Positions 9,066 to 18,261 of a DNA stretch of 64,000 nucleotides are shown piece after piece. The stretch covers positions 124,001-188,000 of the forward strand of contig JBHIWH010000002.1 in NCBI GenBank assembly GCA_041987545.1, given 5' to 3'. The DNA is from JAJRXR01 sp041987545. GTDB taxonomy: Bacteria > Planctomycetota > Phycisphaerae > Phycisphaerales > UBA1924. How positions within the stretch are numbered: the stretch's first letter is position 1; each line of letters opens with the position of its first letter. The position numbers and the translations under genes were made by a program. Below the pieces are notes generated by a model. That model had not been told where the DNA came from, did not search any database, and was given only the letters and a program-made list of their open reading frames with translations.

Positions 9066-10802
9066 TTATCGGCCGAGAACCAGCAGCTGCTGCATCAGCT
9101 CGTCGGCGGTCTGGATGATCCGGGTGTTGGCCGAGTACCCGGTCTGGGTCAGGATCAGTTCGATGAACTCCTGCCCCAGGTCCACGTTGGACAGCTCGAG
9201 CGCGCCCGAGATGATCCGCCCGGTGTTGAGGATGCCCGGCGTGGCCAGGATCGCCGGCCCGGAGTTGGCGCCGACGGTGAAGTTCGAGTCGCCCGCGTCC
9301 ACGAGGCCGGCCTCGTTGGTGAAGTTGGCGAGCACGAGCTGGCCCAGGTTCCGGATCGCGCCGTTCGAGAAGATGCCCGAGATGATCCCGTCCTCACCGA
9401 TGCTGAACGAGTCGAGCGTGCCCGGGGGCAGGCCGTCGCGGTAGACGTTGACCATCGTCGAGGGCTCGTCGGCCAGCGAGGTCATCCGCCCCGCGTCGCC
9501 CTGGAGCTGCAGCTCGAAGGTCAGGGGCGACTCGGCGCCCGTGCCCACCCGGTCCACCGTCAGGCTGATCGGGATGTCGTCCACGAGCTGGCCCGAGCTG
9601 TCGAAGTCGACCGTCCCGTTCGTGATCCGCAGGTCGAGGTCCGTGTCGTCGCCCGAGTCGACCATGTACCGCCAGGTCGTCCCCCCGGTCGCGCCCTTGG
9701 ACTCGAGGACCATCGTCACGTCCACGCTGACCTGGGCACCGAGCGAGTCGAACACGACCAGCGTCGTGCGGACGGACTCGCCGTCGGCCGAGGCCTGCTT
9801 GTCGGGCACGAACGGCAGGTCGAGCTGCACGCCCGCCCCGTCGAGCGTCCGGATGTCGCCGGCGTCGATCGACAGGTCCGCCTCCGAGCCCGCGTTGCCG
9901 ACGATCGTGATGATGCCGGTCGCCGGATCGACGGTCACGCCGGGCGTCAGGCCGTCGGGGTTGGGCATGCCCGTGTCGTGGATGCCCAGCGCCTCGACGA
10001 GGAAGTCCATGTAGTCCTGCACCGTCTCGGCGCCGCTCAGCACCAGCTCGGCGTCCGGCAGCTGCTTCCCGCCCTTCTCCGCGCCGGTGAGCTGGATGGT
10101 CTGGCCCGCGGCGAACAGCGGGTTGCCGGGGTTGTCCGGGTCCTCGATGTCGGTCAGGGGAGTCGCGGCCGTGATCGGCGTGCCGCCCGAGACCGTGACG
10201 AACCCGCTCCCGCCCGAGTCCGCGGTCAGGTCGATGCTCGAGCCCTGCGTGGGCAGGTCGCCCGACGCGTCGAGGTTGCCCGCGATCAGAGTCTCGCTCG
10301 TCGACTCGGCGATCGTCTGGCTGCCCAGCGGGATGTTCACGTCCGTGAGCTGGCCCTCGACGATGTTGAAGTTCTCGTCGACGGTGTACCCCTGGAGCTT
10401 GCCCCCGTTGAGGTTCACGAGGTTGTTCTCGAGGTCCTGGCGGAACGAGCCGGCCCGGGTGTAGTACGTGCTGCCGTTCTGCTCGACGATAAAGTAGCCG
10501 GCGCCGTCGATCGCCAGGTCCCGCGGGTCGCCCGTCGGGCTGAACCCGCCGGAGTTGAAGTTGCGGACCGTGCCCGCGATGCTCACGCCCAGGCCGACCT
10601 GGACCGGATTGGTCCCGCCCGCGAAGGCGCCGGGCGAGGAGCCGAGCCGGAAGTCGCGGGTGATGCTCGACTGGAACAGCATCCGCGAGCTCTTGAACGC
10701 GGTCGTGTTCGTGTTGGCGATGTTGTTGCCGATGACGTCGAGCTTGCGAGCGTGGACGCTGAGTCCCGAGAGGCCCGTGAACAACGCGGTGTAGGAAGCC
10801 AT
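9066..10802 (-). CDS. flgE: Flagellar hook protein FlgE
   Basis: FlgE is the subunit of the flagellar hook. The 578-residue protein has the N-terminal rod-hook motif (LSVHARKLDVIGNNIANTNT), repeated central hook domains, and the C-terminal axial-helix motif with NVDLGQEFIELILTQTGYS. It is exported through the FlhAB/FliPQR gate encoded downstream. The protein is longer than the approximately 400-residue enterobacterial form because of an enlarged central domain (residues about 150-400), which is common among environmental bacteria. Start ATG at 10800-10802. Confidence 0.96.
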   Translation of the reverse strand: MASYTALFTGLSGLSVHARKLDVIGNNIANTNTTAFKSSRMLFQSSITRDFRLGSSPGAFAGGTNPVQVGLGVSIAGTVRNFNSGGFSPTGDPRDLAIDGAGYFIVEQNGSTYYTRAGSFRQDLENNLVNLNGGKLQGYTVDENFNIVEGQLTDVNIPLGSQTIAESTSETLIAGNLDASGDLPTQGSSIDLTADSGGSGFVTVSGGTPITAATPLTDIEDPDNPGNPLFAAGQTIQLTGAEKGGKQLPDAELVLSGAETVQDYMDFLVEALGIHDTGMPNPDGLTPGVTVDPATGIITIVGNAGSEADLSIDAGDIRTLDGAGVQLDLPFVPDKQASADGESVRTTLVVFDSLGAQVSVDVTMVLESKGATGGTTWRYMVDSGDDTDLDLRITNGTVDFDSSGQLVDDIPISLTVDRVGTGAESPLTFELQLQGDAGRMTSLADEPSTMVNVYRDGLPPGTLDSFSIGEDGIISGIFSNGAIRNLGQLVLANFTNEAGLVDAGDSNFTVGANSGPAILATPGILNTGRIISGALELSNVDLGQEFIELILTQTGYSANTRIIQTADELMQQLLVLGR

Positions 10803-10850
10803 CTGCTCGTCCTTGTCTCGCCGGATCGCCCGGCGTCATCTGTTGATTGC

Positions 10851-11360
10851 TCAGCCGATCGCCCGCTGGAACCCGCCCCGCCTGCCGTCGATACGCGCCA
10901 GCGCCACCAGCAGCGACGCGTTCGAGAAGGGCGCGCGGGCGGGCCGTGCCTCGCCCTCGCCCTCGCATGTCTCGCATCCCGTCGAGGCCCGAACGACGGC
11001 GTCGATCCCATCCAGGAACGCCGCCGTCGCCAGGTCCGGCGCGTCGACGATCTGCCGCCCCGTGACGTCCAGCACGAGCGCCATGTCGTCGAGCAGCACG
11101 AGCGCGTGCGACGCGCCCGCGCCCTCGGCCTTGTCCGCCGCCGCCGACAGCGCCGTCTCCTGCGCCGGGCTCAGCGACAGCTCCAGCCCGGGCGCCACCG
11201 CCACGGGGACCCCCGTCCGCAGCTCGCCCCGCTGCGCGTCCTGCAGCATCCTCGCGAAGCCGGCGTCGGACGCGCGGGCGGTCGGCGCGGCCGCCTCCGT
11301 GCCGATCGGCCGGATCCCGGCGCCCAGCGCCCGGAGCATCTCGGAGCCGTGCGCGCTCAC
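10851..11360 (-). CDS. TIGR02530-type flagellar operon protein
   Basis: This 169-residue protein matches the conserved flagellar operon protein family TIGR02530, found between flgD and flgE in many phyla. The diagnostic part is residues about 65-115: LSLSPAQETALSAAADKAE, then SHALVLLDDMALVLDV and IVDAPD. Function is unknown; a role in hook assembly is inferred from position. The GTG start overlaps the flgD stop (GTGA). The last 50 residues, rich in Ala and Arg, are outside the usual domain. Confidence 0.82.
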   Translation of the reverse strand: MSAHGSEMLRALGAGIRPIGTEAAAPTARASDAGFARMLQDAQRGELRTGVPVAVAPGLELSLSPAQETALSAAADKAEGAGASHALVLLDDMALVLDVTGRQIVDAPDLATAAFLDGIDAVVRASTGCETCEGEGEARPARAPFSNASLLVALARIDGRRGGFQRAIG

Positions 11361-11938
11361 CGGGTCAGCCCCCGGAACGGGTTGCGTTCGAGCTGGCCCT
11401 GCTCGGAGTCGCCGCCGTCGCCGATCTGGCCCTCATCCCCGCCCAGGTCCTTCTGAACACCGCCGGGCCCCTCGGGGTCCGGATCGGGATCCGGATCGGG
11501 ATCAGGGTCTGGATCAGGGTCCGGCTCCTCGACCAGGGGCCCGAGGACCTCCTCGACCCACGCGAACGGGATCTGAGACCCGTCGAACATGTTGAGCACG
11601 GGCCCGTCGCCCGTGTTGGAGACCGACACGACCAGGTCGAGCACACGCGTGCCGGCGAGCGTCACGCCCCCGACCACCTGCCCGACGAGCGTCGCCGCGG
11701 CCGCGAACTCGTTCTGCCTTACCAGCGCGTTGAGCTTGTCCTCGAGCTCGAGATCGGCCTGGATCGAGCGCAGGCCGGCGAGCTGGTCGATCATCGCCTT
11801 CGAGTCGGCCGGCTCGAACGGGTCCTGGTTCGTCAGCTCGGCGAAGATGATCTCGATGAAGTCCGCCGACGTCAGGTCGGAGAACGCGTTCACGCCGGGC
11901 GTCTGGCTCGCCCCACCGATCGATCCGATCGCGCTCAT
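11357..11938 (-). CDS. flgD: Flagellar hook assembly (cap) protein FlgD
   Basis: FlgD caps the growing hook and directs FlgE assembly. The 193-residue protein has the conserved N-terminal region (FIEIIFAELTNQDPFEPADS, then LAGLRSIQADLELED) and a short central domain (LVGQVVGGVTLAG). It lacks the full beta-sandwich tail of longer FlgD proteins. Instead it ends in eight Asp-Pro dipeptides encoded by a hexanucleotide repeat and a Gly/Asp/Glu-rich tail. Its stop overlaps the start of the next gene. Confidence 0.88.
   Translation of the reverse strand: MSAIGSIGGASQTPGVNAFSDLTSADFIEIIFAELTNQDPFEPADSKAMIDQLAGLRSIQADLELEDKLNALVRQNEFAAAATLVGQVVGGVTLAGTRVLDLVVSVSNTGDGPVLNMFDGSQIPFAWVEEVLGPLVEEPDPDPDPDPDPDPDPDPEGPGGVQKDLGGDEGQIGDGGDSEQGQLERNPFRGLTR
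11475..11522 (-). repeat. Hexanucleotide repeat encoding (Asp-Pro)8 in flgD
   Basis: Eight imperfect six-base units (consensus ggatcg/ggatcc on the plus strand) lie in frame in flgD and encode eight consecutive Asp-Pro pairs. Units differ mostly at synonymous positions, so the peptide is conserved more than the DNA. In-frame hexamer gain or loss would change tail length without a frameshift. Confidence 0.9.
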
Positions 11939-11986
11939 CGTCGCCCCCGGCGCATGAGACAGCGCCGCCTGTGCACGCCCGCCCGA

Positions 11987-13876
11987 TCAGGCCAGCGTGT
12001 CGAGACCCGGCAGGCCGTCGCGCCCCAGCGCTCCGACCCCGATCAGCCCCGCGTCCTCGCGCTCGGCCGCGCCTCCGGCGCCTTGCCCTCGCCCGTCGTG
12101 TGCCCGCGACTCGCCTCCGGCGTCGTCGCCCGCTCGGCCTCCGTGCCGCTCGTCACCCGGGCTCCGCCCGTCTCCGCCAGACTCCGCCTGGCCCTCCCTC
12201 CGGGCCGACTCCCAGCCCCGGTCCCGCGGATCCTCCGCGCGTGCGTGGGGCGCGTCCCGCGCCCCGTCGTGCTCGCCCTCGACGCTGAGCCGCTCGACGC
12301 GCACACCGTGCTGCTCGAGGGTCTGCCTGAGCGAGTCGAGGTTGTTCTGGAGCAACTCGCGTGCCTGGGCGCCGCCGGCCTTGAAGCTCGCATTCACGCC
12401 CCCGCCCTCGAGGCGGAGGTTGATCTTGAGTTCACCCAGCGATCTGGGCGTGAGCCTGAGCGTGAGCGACCCACCCCGCTGGCGCAGCACCGACGCCACG
12501 CCGCGCGAGACCTGCGCGAGCACGCGCCCCGCCGCCTCGCCGCGGGCCGCGCGCGATCCGGGCGGGGGCGACCCCGCCTTGTCCACGCCCCTCGCGTCGA
12601 TGATCCGCGGCACGCCGCGGGCCTCGCCGACGCCCGCCGTGTTCTGGAGTTGCACGCGGAACGCCGCCGCCGCGCCCGGGTCCGCGACGACGCGGGTCGG
12701 CGCGGTCGTCGGGGCTGCGACGCCCGGACGCGGTTCGCCGCCCGCCTGCCGGCCCTGGCTCTGGCTCTCGTTCCCGCCCTGGGCGCCCGAAACGGCGCCG
12801 GGTTGATCGCCTGAGAGCCGGTCGCCGGCCGCGGCCGGCTGGCGGTTCTGGGGCGTGCTCTCGGCTGCCGGGGCCTGGATCGGCAAGGCCCGGGTGCTCA
12901 CGGTCTCGCGCGACTCCGTCGCCTGACGCGCGGGCTCACCCGATGCGTTGTCGGTGCTACTCTCTCCCCACCACGCCCGGCCGGACTGGGCATCGACACG
13001 GCTCCCCGAACCGAATCCGCGCGTCGGGGTCGTGAGCTGCTCGGCCGCGAGCTGATCGAGGTCGATCCGCGCCGGACGCTTCACCTGCGCACGCACGGAT
13101 TCGTCGAACCGGAGCCTGATCTGCCCGTCCGTGGGCGGCGCGGGCTCACCCGCGAGGCGTGCTCCGGACGTCTCGCCCCGCCCCGGGCGGATCGGCACGC
13201 CGGCGTCGTCGTTCGTGGGTCGTGCAACACCCGCGTTGTCCGGCTCGAACGCGCCGGCGCCGGGAGTCTGGCCCGGGTTGGTCGCCGAGTCCGGCCGGCC
13301 CGCCGATGGCTGACCGCCGTCGGGAGTCGCCGGCGGGTTGGGCGAGACGGGGCGGTCCACGCCCGCTGTCGCGCCCTGTTGCGATCCGGCGCCGTTGGTC
13401 GGCGCGCCGTCGATCCCCTCGCCGCCCGTCGGCCCGTTCCCGCCGCCGGGCCCGGCGCTGGCCGGACCCTCCACACCCGCGCCCTGCTTGGCCGCGGCCC
13501 GCTTCTTGTCCTCCGCGTCGTCGCCGCCCTCGGGTGAGTCCGAGGCGTCGGGACGCGTGGGCTCCTCGTCGATCGGGCCCCCGCCCGGCTTCGTGTCGCC
13601 GGACGTGTTCTCTTCGATGGCGGCGTCCTCGCCGGGGTCGGCGTCGGCCCCCACGCCCCCGCCGTTCTCCGGCGGATCGTCCGATGGTCTCTCGACGCGC
13701 TCCTCGGTGACGGGCTCCTCACGCGGGGGCGCCGCCTGCTCGTCGCGCAGCGACTGCTCGAAGGTGCGCGGCTCCGGCGCGTCGAGACGGGCGCCCGAGG
13801 GCGAGAGTTGCGCCCCGAGCACCTGGGACGCCACGCGTGCGGGCGCGGGTTGGATCAGCGGAATGCCTGTCGTCAC
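11987..13876 (-). CDS. fliK: Flagellar hook-length control protein FliK
   Basis: FliK measures hook length and triggers the FlhB specificity switch. The 629-residue protein has a long, low-complexity Pro/Gly/Glu/Asp-rich N-terminal part, as expected for the ruler. A C-terminal hook-length domain follows at about residues 450-535, seen in SLTLRLTPRSLGELKINLRL and the ELLQNNLDSLRQTLEQHGV helix. About 95 Arg/Gly-rich residues follow the domain. The start is GTG at 13874-13876, 12 bases after the MotE-like gene. The domain and its location before flgD make the call firm. Confidence 0.9.
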   Translation of the reverse strand: MTTGIPLIQPAPARVASQVLGAQLSPSGARLDAPEPRTFEQSLRDEQAAPPREEPVTEERVERPSDDPPENGGGVGADADPGEDAAIEENTSGDTKPGGGPIDEEPTRPDASDSPEGGDDAEDKKRAAAKQGAGVEGPASAGPGGGNGPTGGEGIDGAPTNGAGSQQGATAGVDRPVSPNPPATPDGGQPSAGRPDSATNPGQTPGAGAFEPDNAGVARPTNDDAGVPIRPGRGETSGARLAGEPAPPTDGQIRLRFDESVRAQVKRPARIDLDQLAAEQLTTPTRGFGSGSRVDAQSGRAWWGESSTDNASGEPARQATESRETVSTRALPIQAPAAESTPQNRQPAAAGDRLSGDQPGAVSGAQGGNESQSQGRQAGGEPRPGVAAPTTAPTRVVADPGAAAAFRVQLQNTAGVGEARGVPRIIDARGVDKAGSPPPGSRAARGEAAGRVLAQVSRGVASVLRQRGGSLTLRLTPRSLGELKINLRLEGGGVNASFKAGGAQARELLQNNLDSLRQTLEQHGVRVERLSVEGEHDGARDAPHARAEDPRDRGWESARREGQAESGGDGRSPGDERHGGRAGDDAGGESRAHDGRGQGAGGAAEREDAGLIGVGALGRDGLPGLDTLA

Positions 13877-13888
13877 CGAGTGAATCCC

Positions 13889-14566
13889 TCAGGGACCGGG
13901 GGGCGACACGCCCCTGGTCCTGAGGTCTTCAAGCAACTCGGCTGCCAGAGCCTCCTCGCCGTCCGCGATGAACTGCGCGAACAGCTTCGTCCGCTTCCGC
14001 TCGTCCATCGCGTCCAGGTACGAGACCACCTCCTCGCGCTTGCCCTGGCCCAGGAGCTGCGTCAGCGTCGCCTTCGCCTGGTCCGCCTTGACCCCCTCGA
14101 GCAGGGAGAGGGACTTCTTGAACTGCTCGTCGCCCTCGGTGTCCTTGAGCCGCTCGAGCGTCTGCTGGAACGCGAGCTTCTGGGCCTCGAAGGCGTCCCG
14201 CTCCTTCTCCAGCAACGCCCGCTCCCGGGCCAGCGATGCCTGGAGCTGCTCGTTCTGCTTCTCGAGCTCCTGGCGCCGGCGCTCGATGATCTCGGCGCCC
14301 TGCCCGACCAGCTGCAGCGACTGCTCGAACGTCACCGGTCGGTCCAAGGGGCCCGTCTCGACCGGCGTCGCGGCCGCCTCCTCCTCGGCCGCCAGCCGCT
14401 CGTCCCGCTCGCTCAGCGTCTCGGTGAACAGCTCGCGGACCTCGCGGAGCCGATCGGCGTCCACCCGGTCGTCCATCACCAGCCACCCCGCCAGGCCCGC
14501 GACGGCCGCCAGATTCAGCAGCGCGACCAGGCTGATCGCGGTCATCAGTGTTCTGAGCATCCTCAT
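13889..14566 (-). CDS. motE: MotE-like coiled-coil membrane protein
   Basis: The 225-residue product has one N-terminal membrane segment (MTAISLVALLNLAAVAGLAGWL), a long charged coiled coil (about residues 85-155) and a C-terminal helical domain with QLLGQGKREEVVSYLDAMDERKRTK split over two segments. The last part resembles the MgtE-N-like domain of MotE/YlxF flagellar chaperones that stabilise the stator protein MotC or MotB. The start at 14566 is chosen because it forms an ATGA overlap with the fliJ stop. Its place between fliJ and fliK fits MotE. Function is inferred from family and position. Confidence 0.72.
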   Translation of the reverse strand: MRMLRTLMTAISLVALLNLAAVAGLAGWLVMDDRVDADRLREVRELFTETLSERDERLAAEEEAAATPVETGPLDRPVTFEQSLQLVGQGAEIIERRRQELEKQNEQLQASLARERALLEKERDAFEAQKLAFQQTLERLKDTEGDEQFKKSLSLLEGVKADQAKATLTQLLGQGKREEVVSYLDAMDERKRTKLFAQFIADGEEALAAELLEDLRTRGVSPPGP

Positions 14567-15018
14567 CCGGCGGCCTCCCATCCGGCGCGCATCACGCCCA
14601 GGTCATCCAGCTCGCGGTCCTCGCGCCGCGACAGCTCCCGCTCCCACTCCTCCCGCCGTCGATCCCGGAGCGACTCGACGCTCTTGCGCCGCTTGGACGC
14701 CTCCAGCAGCTCGGCCCGTGCCCCCAGCAGCTGCTTGTGCACGCCCGCCAGCCGGAGCACGGCCCGCTGGGCCCGCGCCATCTCGCGGATCGAGACCGAC
14801 GCCTGCATCCGCGCCCCGCGCAGGTCCACACGCCGCCCGACCGCGAGCAGGTCCCGCAGGTCGTCGCGTTCCTGGTCCATCGCCGCGCGGCAGGTGCGGA
14901 TCTCGTCCTCGAGCGAGAGCCGCTCGCGCTCCAGCTCCGCGACCTTGCGCATCCGCTCGCGCTCCTCGCGGCGGCGCTGCTCCAGCACGGGTTCGAGATC
15001 GAACACGAAGCGTGCCAT
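14563..15018 (-). CDS. fliJ: Flagellar export chaperone FliJ
   Basis: FliJ is the coiled-coil stalk of the flagellar export ATPase, similar to the gamma subunit of F1. The 151-residue protein is almost entirely charged helix, beginning FVFDLEPVLEQRRREERER as in the family. Start ATG lies three bases after the fliI stop region, and its own stop overlaps the next start. Sequence conservation is low in this family, so gene order (fliH-fliI-fliJ) carries much of the weight. Confidence 0.88.
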   Translation of the reverse strand: MARFVFDLEPVLEQRRREERERMRKVAELERERLSLEDEIRTCRAAMDQERDDLRDLLAVGRRVDLRGARMQASVSIREMARAQRAVLRLAGVHKQLLGARAELLEASKRRKSVESLRDRRREEWERELSRREDRELDDLGVMRAGWEAAG

Positions 15019-15021
15019 GGT

Positions 15022-16428
15022 TTACCCATTGCCCCCCCGCGCCTGGGCGCCCTGCGGCGCCTGCTGCTGAGCCTGCGGAACGGGCGGACGCTGCTGGCGC
15101 CGGGCCTGGACAAGCTCGGCCCCCTGCGTCGCCAGCCGCACCATGATCGACCGCGCCTGCTCGAAGTCGGGGCGCTCGTCCACGCCCTGCTGGAGCAGCG
15201 CGTCGAGCGGCTCCTTCAGGTCGATCGCGGTGTCCGCGACCGGGTCCGAGCCGGCGACGTACGCCCCGATCTGCAGCAGCTCCTCGATCTCCTTGTGCGC
15301 CGCCAGCAGGGAGATGACCTGCCGCCGCGCCGCCATGTGCTGGCCTTCGGACACGTCGTCGGCGACGCGCGAGACCGAGTCCAGCGCATCGATCGCCGGG
15401 TAGTGCCCCTTGCGGGCGAGGTCTCTCGACAGGATCACGTGCCCGTCCAGGATGCCCCTGGCCGCGTCCGCGACCGGCTCGGTCATGTCGTCGCCCTCGA
15501 CGAGGACGGCGTACATCCCCGTCACCGACCCGCCCCCCGCCTCCTCGCGCACCGCGCCCGCCCGCTCGAGCAGCAACGCCAGCTCCGCGAACACGCTGGG
15601 CGTGTACCCCTTGCTCGCCGGCGGCTCCCCGATCGAGAGCCCGATCTGCCGCTGGGCGTGCGCGAACCGCGTCACCGAGTCCATGATCAGCATCACGTGC
15701 TGGCCCAGCTCGCGGAAGTACTCGGCCACCGTGCACGCGTACCGCGCCGCCCGCACGCGCAGCACGGGCGACTCGTCCCCGGTCGCGACGACGACGACCG
15801 ACCGGGCCAGGCCCTCGGCGCCGAGCGCCTGCTCGAGGAAGTCCCGCACCTCGCGCCCGCGCTCGCCGATCAGGGCGATCACGTTCACGTCCGCCGAAGT
15901 ATTCCGCGCGATCTGGGCGAGCAGCGTGCTCTTGCCGACGCCGGGGCCCGCGAACACGCCCATCCGTTGGCCCCGCCCCACGGGCGTCATCAGATCGATC
16001 GAGCGCACGCCGGTGAGCACGGCTTGGTCGATGCGCGCCCGGTCCATCGGGCTCAGGGGCGCCGGGTCGATGGGGCGCGCGAACGCCTCGTGCACCGGGC
16101 CCCGCCCGTCGATCGGGCGACCGAGACCGTCCACGACCCGCCCCAGCAGCCTGGGCCCCACCGGCGCGACCGGGGCGGCGTGCTCCCCCACCACCGGCTC
16201 GCCCGACCGGATGCCCCCCGTCTTGCCCAGTGGCATGACCAGCGCCTTGTCGCGCTCGAAGCCGACCACCTCGCCGAGCGTCGCGTCGCCCACGCGGACC
16301 AGCGCCCCCGTCGGCAGGGGCAGGTCGTCCACGACCAGCGTCATCCCCCGCATCGACGCGACGCGGCCGGTCACGCGGATCGGGCGCGCCCTGGCGACCG
16401 ACTCGATCTCGGGCGCCAGCACGCTCAC
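15022..16428 (-). CDS. fliI: Flagellar export ATPase FliI
   Basis: FliI is the hexameric ATPase that powers entry of substrates to the export gate. The 468-residue protein has the Walker A motif GPGVGKST at residues 161-168, the ERGREVRDF segment, the Walker B region HVMLIMDSVTRFA and the FliI-type KGYTPSVFAELALLLERAG region. A GTG start at 16426-16428 overlaps the fliH stop (GTGA). The C-terminal tail is Gln/Gly-rich (QQRPPVPQAQQQAPQG). Confidence 0.97.
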   Translation of the reverse strand: MSVLAPEIESVARARPIRVTGRVASMRGMTLVVDDLPLPTGALVRVGDATLGEVVGFERDKALVMPLGKTGGIRSGEPVVGEHAAPVAPVGPRLLGRVVDGLGRPIDGRGPVHEAFARPIDPAPLSPMDRARIDQAVLTGVRSIDLMTPVGRGQRMGVFAGPGVGKSTLLAQIARNTSADVNVIALIGERGREVRDFLEQALGAEGLARSVVVVATGDESPVLRVRAARYACTVAEYFRELGQHVMLIMDSVTRFAHAQRQIGLSIGEPPASKGYTPSVFAELALLLERAGAVREEAGGGSVTGMYAVLVEGDDMTEPVADAARGILDGHVILSRDLARKGHYPAIDALDSVSRVADDVSEGQHMAARRQVISLLAAHKEIEELLQIGAYVAGSDPVADTAIDLKEPLDALLQQGVDERPDFEQARSIMVRLATQGAELVQARRQQRPPVPQAQQQAPQGAQARGGNG

Positions 16429-17195
16429 GCCGCCTCCGCCCCGGGCTCGTCCCCGGGAGGCCGGACCAGGCCGGCCCGCTCCTCGGCCGCCTCGGCGTCC
16501 TCCGGGAGCAGGTCGCGCGCGATGCCGTCGAGCTGCGAGCCGATCGACGCGTCGATCACGCCACCCTCGCCCGTACGCACGACGCAGGAGCCCCGGGCGA
16601 GCGATTCGTCGGGCACGATCTCCAGGTGCTCGGCCTTCTCAAAGGCGGCGAGCAGCGCGGGCGCCGCGTCACGCGCCAGCGCCTCGTCGTCCGGGTGAAC
16701 GAACACCCGCGCCCGCGTCCGGCGCGAGAGCAGGGCGAGCGCCTCCTCCATCTGCGTGACCACCGCCGACGGGTCGTGCTCGACCGACCGCTTGATCACG
16801 CGCTCGGCGATCAGCACCGCGAGGCGGATCACGTCCGTCCGGGCCTCGGTCAGCATCGATTCCCGGGCCGCCGCGAACTCGCGCGCCAGCCGCGCCCAGG
16901 CCGAGTCCAGCGCGGCGAGCTTCTCCCGCCACTCGGCCGTCGCCGCCTCTCTGCCCTCCGCGCGTCCCGCCTCGAGCCCCTCGGCGTGCCCGGCCGCCCG
17001 CCCGGACTCGAAGCCCTCCTCCCTGGCGCCGGTCACGAGCCGCTCGCGCTCCGCACGCGCCTCGGCCAGGATCTTCTCCGCCTCGCGCTCCGCCTGCTCG
17101 CGGACCGCCTGCCCGCGGCTGGCCAGGTCCGCGAGGTCCAGCGCCACCGCGTCGCGGGTCATGCTCTGCGCGTCGGCTCGCCTGATCAGACCCAT
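16425..17195 (-). CDS. fliH: Flagellar export ATPase regulator FliH
   Basis: FliH forms the peripheral stalk of the export ATPase and restrains FliI. The 256-residue protein contains a charged helix with GxxxG-type repeats (FESGRAAGHAEGLEAGRAEG), a hallmark of FliH, then a C-terminal domain similar to the ATP-synthase delta subunit (VIRLAVLIAERVIKRSVEHD). Acidic C-terminus. Its stop overlaps the fliI start. Confidence 0.92.
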   Translation of the reverse strand: MGLIRRADAQSMTRDAVALDLADLASRGQAVREQAEREAEKILAEARAERERLVTGAREEGFESGRAAGHAEGLEAGRAEGREAATAEWREKLAALDSAWARLAREFAAARESMLTEARTDVIRLAVLIAERVIKRSVEHDPSAVVTQMEEALALLSRRTRARVFVHPDDEALARDAAPALLAAFEKAEHLEIVPDESLARGSCVVRTGEGGVIDASIGSQLDGIARDLLPEDAEAAEERAGLVRPPGDEPGAEAA

Positions 17196-17210
17196 CGTGC
17201 GCGCCCCCGC

Positions 17211-18251
17211 CTAGACGACCAGGTCCGAGTCGCCGCCGCGGCCCTGGATCACGACGTCCCCCGCGTCCTCGAGCCGCCGCACGATGTCCACGATCCGCTG
17301 CTGCGCCGACTCGACGTCCGCGACGCGCACCGGGCCCATGTACTCCATGTCCTCCTTGATCAGGCCCGCGGCCCGCTCGGACATGTTCGTGAAGATCTTG
17401 TCCTGCAGCTCGGGCGACGCCGTCTTGAGCGCCAGCGCCAGCTCGTCGTTCTCGACCTCCTTGAGCACCGCCTGGATGCCCTTGTCGTTAACCAGCAGGA
17501 TGTCCTCGAAGACGAACATCAGCCGCCGGATCTGCTCGACCAGGTCCGGGTCCTCGGCCTCGAGGCCCTCCATGATCGACTTCTCCGTCGCCCGGTCGGC
17601 CAGGTTCAGGACCTCCGCGACCGTCGGCACGCCCCCGGCCTTCTCCATCGACTGCATCAGCATGTTGCTCAGCCGAGACTCCAGCCCCCGCTCGACCTCC
17701 CGGATCACCTCGGGGTTGGTCTGCTCCATGTTCGCGATCCGCTTGATCACCTCGATCTGCTTCTGCAGGGGCAGGCCCGCCATGATCTCGGCGGCCTTGT
17801 GGTACGGCAGGTGGCACGTGATCAACGCGATCGTCTGCGGGTGCTCGTCCTGGATGAACGTCAGCAGGTTCTCAGACTCGGCCCGCTGCAGGAACGCGAA
17901 GGGAGTCTTCTGCACCTGCGTCTGGATGTGCGCCAGCACCCGGTCGGCCTGCGAGGGATCCAGCGAGTCCTCGAGCACGCGCTTGGCGAAGTCCAGGTTC
18001 CCCTCGGGCGCGCCCACCGAGGAGAGCGACATCGCGTAGAACTCCTCGATGACGGCCGACTGCAGGTTGTCCGCCACCCGCCCGAGGCTCGCCAGCTCGC
18101 GCGTCACCTCCTCCAGCTGCTCGGTCGGCATCCGCCTGAGCACCGACGCCGCCCCCTCCTCGCCGACCGCGAGCAGGAGGATCGCCGCCTTGGAGACCCC
18201 CTCCAGCTCGCTCGGGCTCGTCGGCAGCTTCTCGTGCGGCTTGCGGGGCAC
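17211..18251 (-). CDS. fliG: Flagellar motor switch protein FliG
   Basis: FliG links the MS ring to the C-ring and is the rotor protein that meets the stator. The 346-residue product has the conserved EHPQTIALI motif in the middle domain and the C-terminal charged helix region (DELALALKTASPELQDKIF). Length is normal. GTG start at 18249-18251, ten bases after fliF. Confidence 0.97.
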   Translation of the reverse strand: MPRKPHEKLPTSPSELEGVSKAAILLLAVGEEGAASVLRRMPTEQLEEVTRELASLGRVADNLQSAVIEEFYAMSLSSVGAPEGNLDFAKRVLEDSLDPSQADRVLAHIQTQVQKTPFAFLQRAESENLLTFIQDEHPQTIALITCHLPYHKAAEIMAGLPLQKQIEVIKRIANMEQTNPEVIREVERGLESRLSNMLMQSMEKAGGVPTVAEVLNLADRATEKSIMEGLEAEDPDLVEQIRRLMFVFEDILLVNDKGIQAVLKEVENDELALALKTASPELQDKIFTNMSERAAGLIKEDMEYMGPVRVADVESAQQRIVDIVRRLEDAGDVVIQGRGGDSDLVV

Positions 18252-18261
18252 GCTCGCGCTC

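Noticed and set aside
11475..11522. CRISPR-like array
   Set aside because: The units are six-base coding repeats within flgD without spacers.
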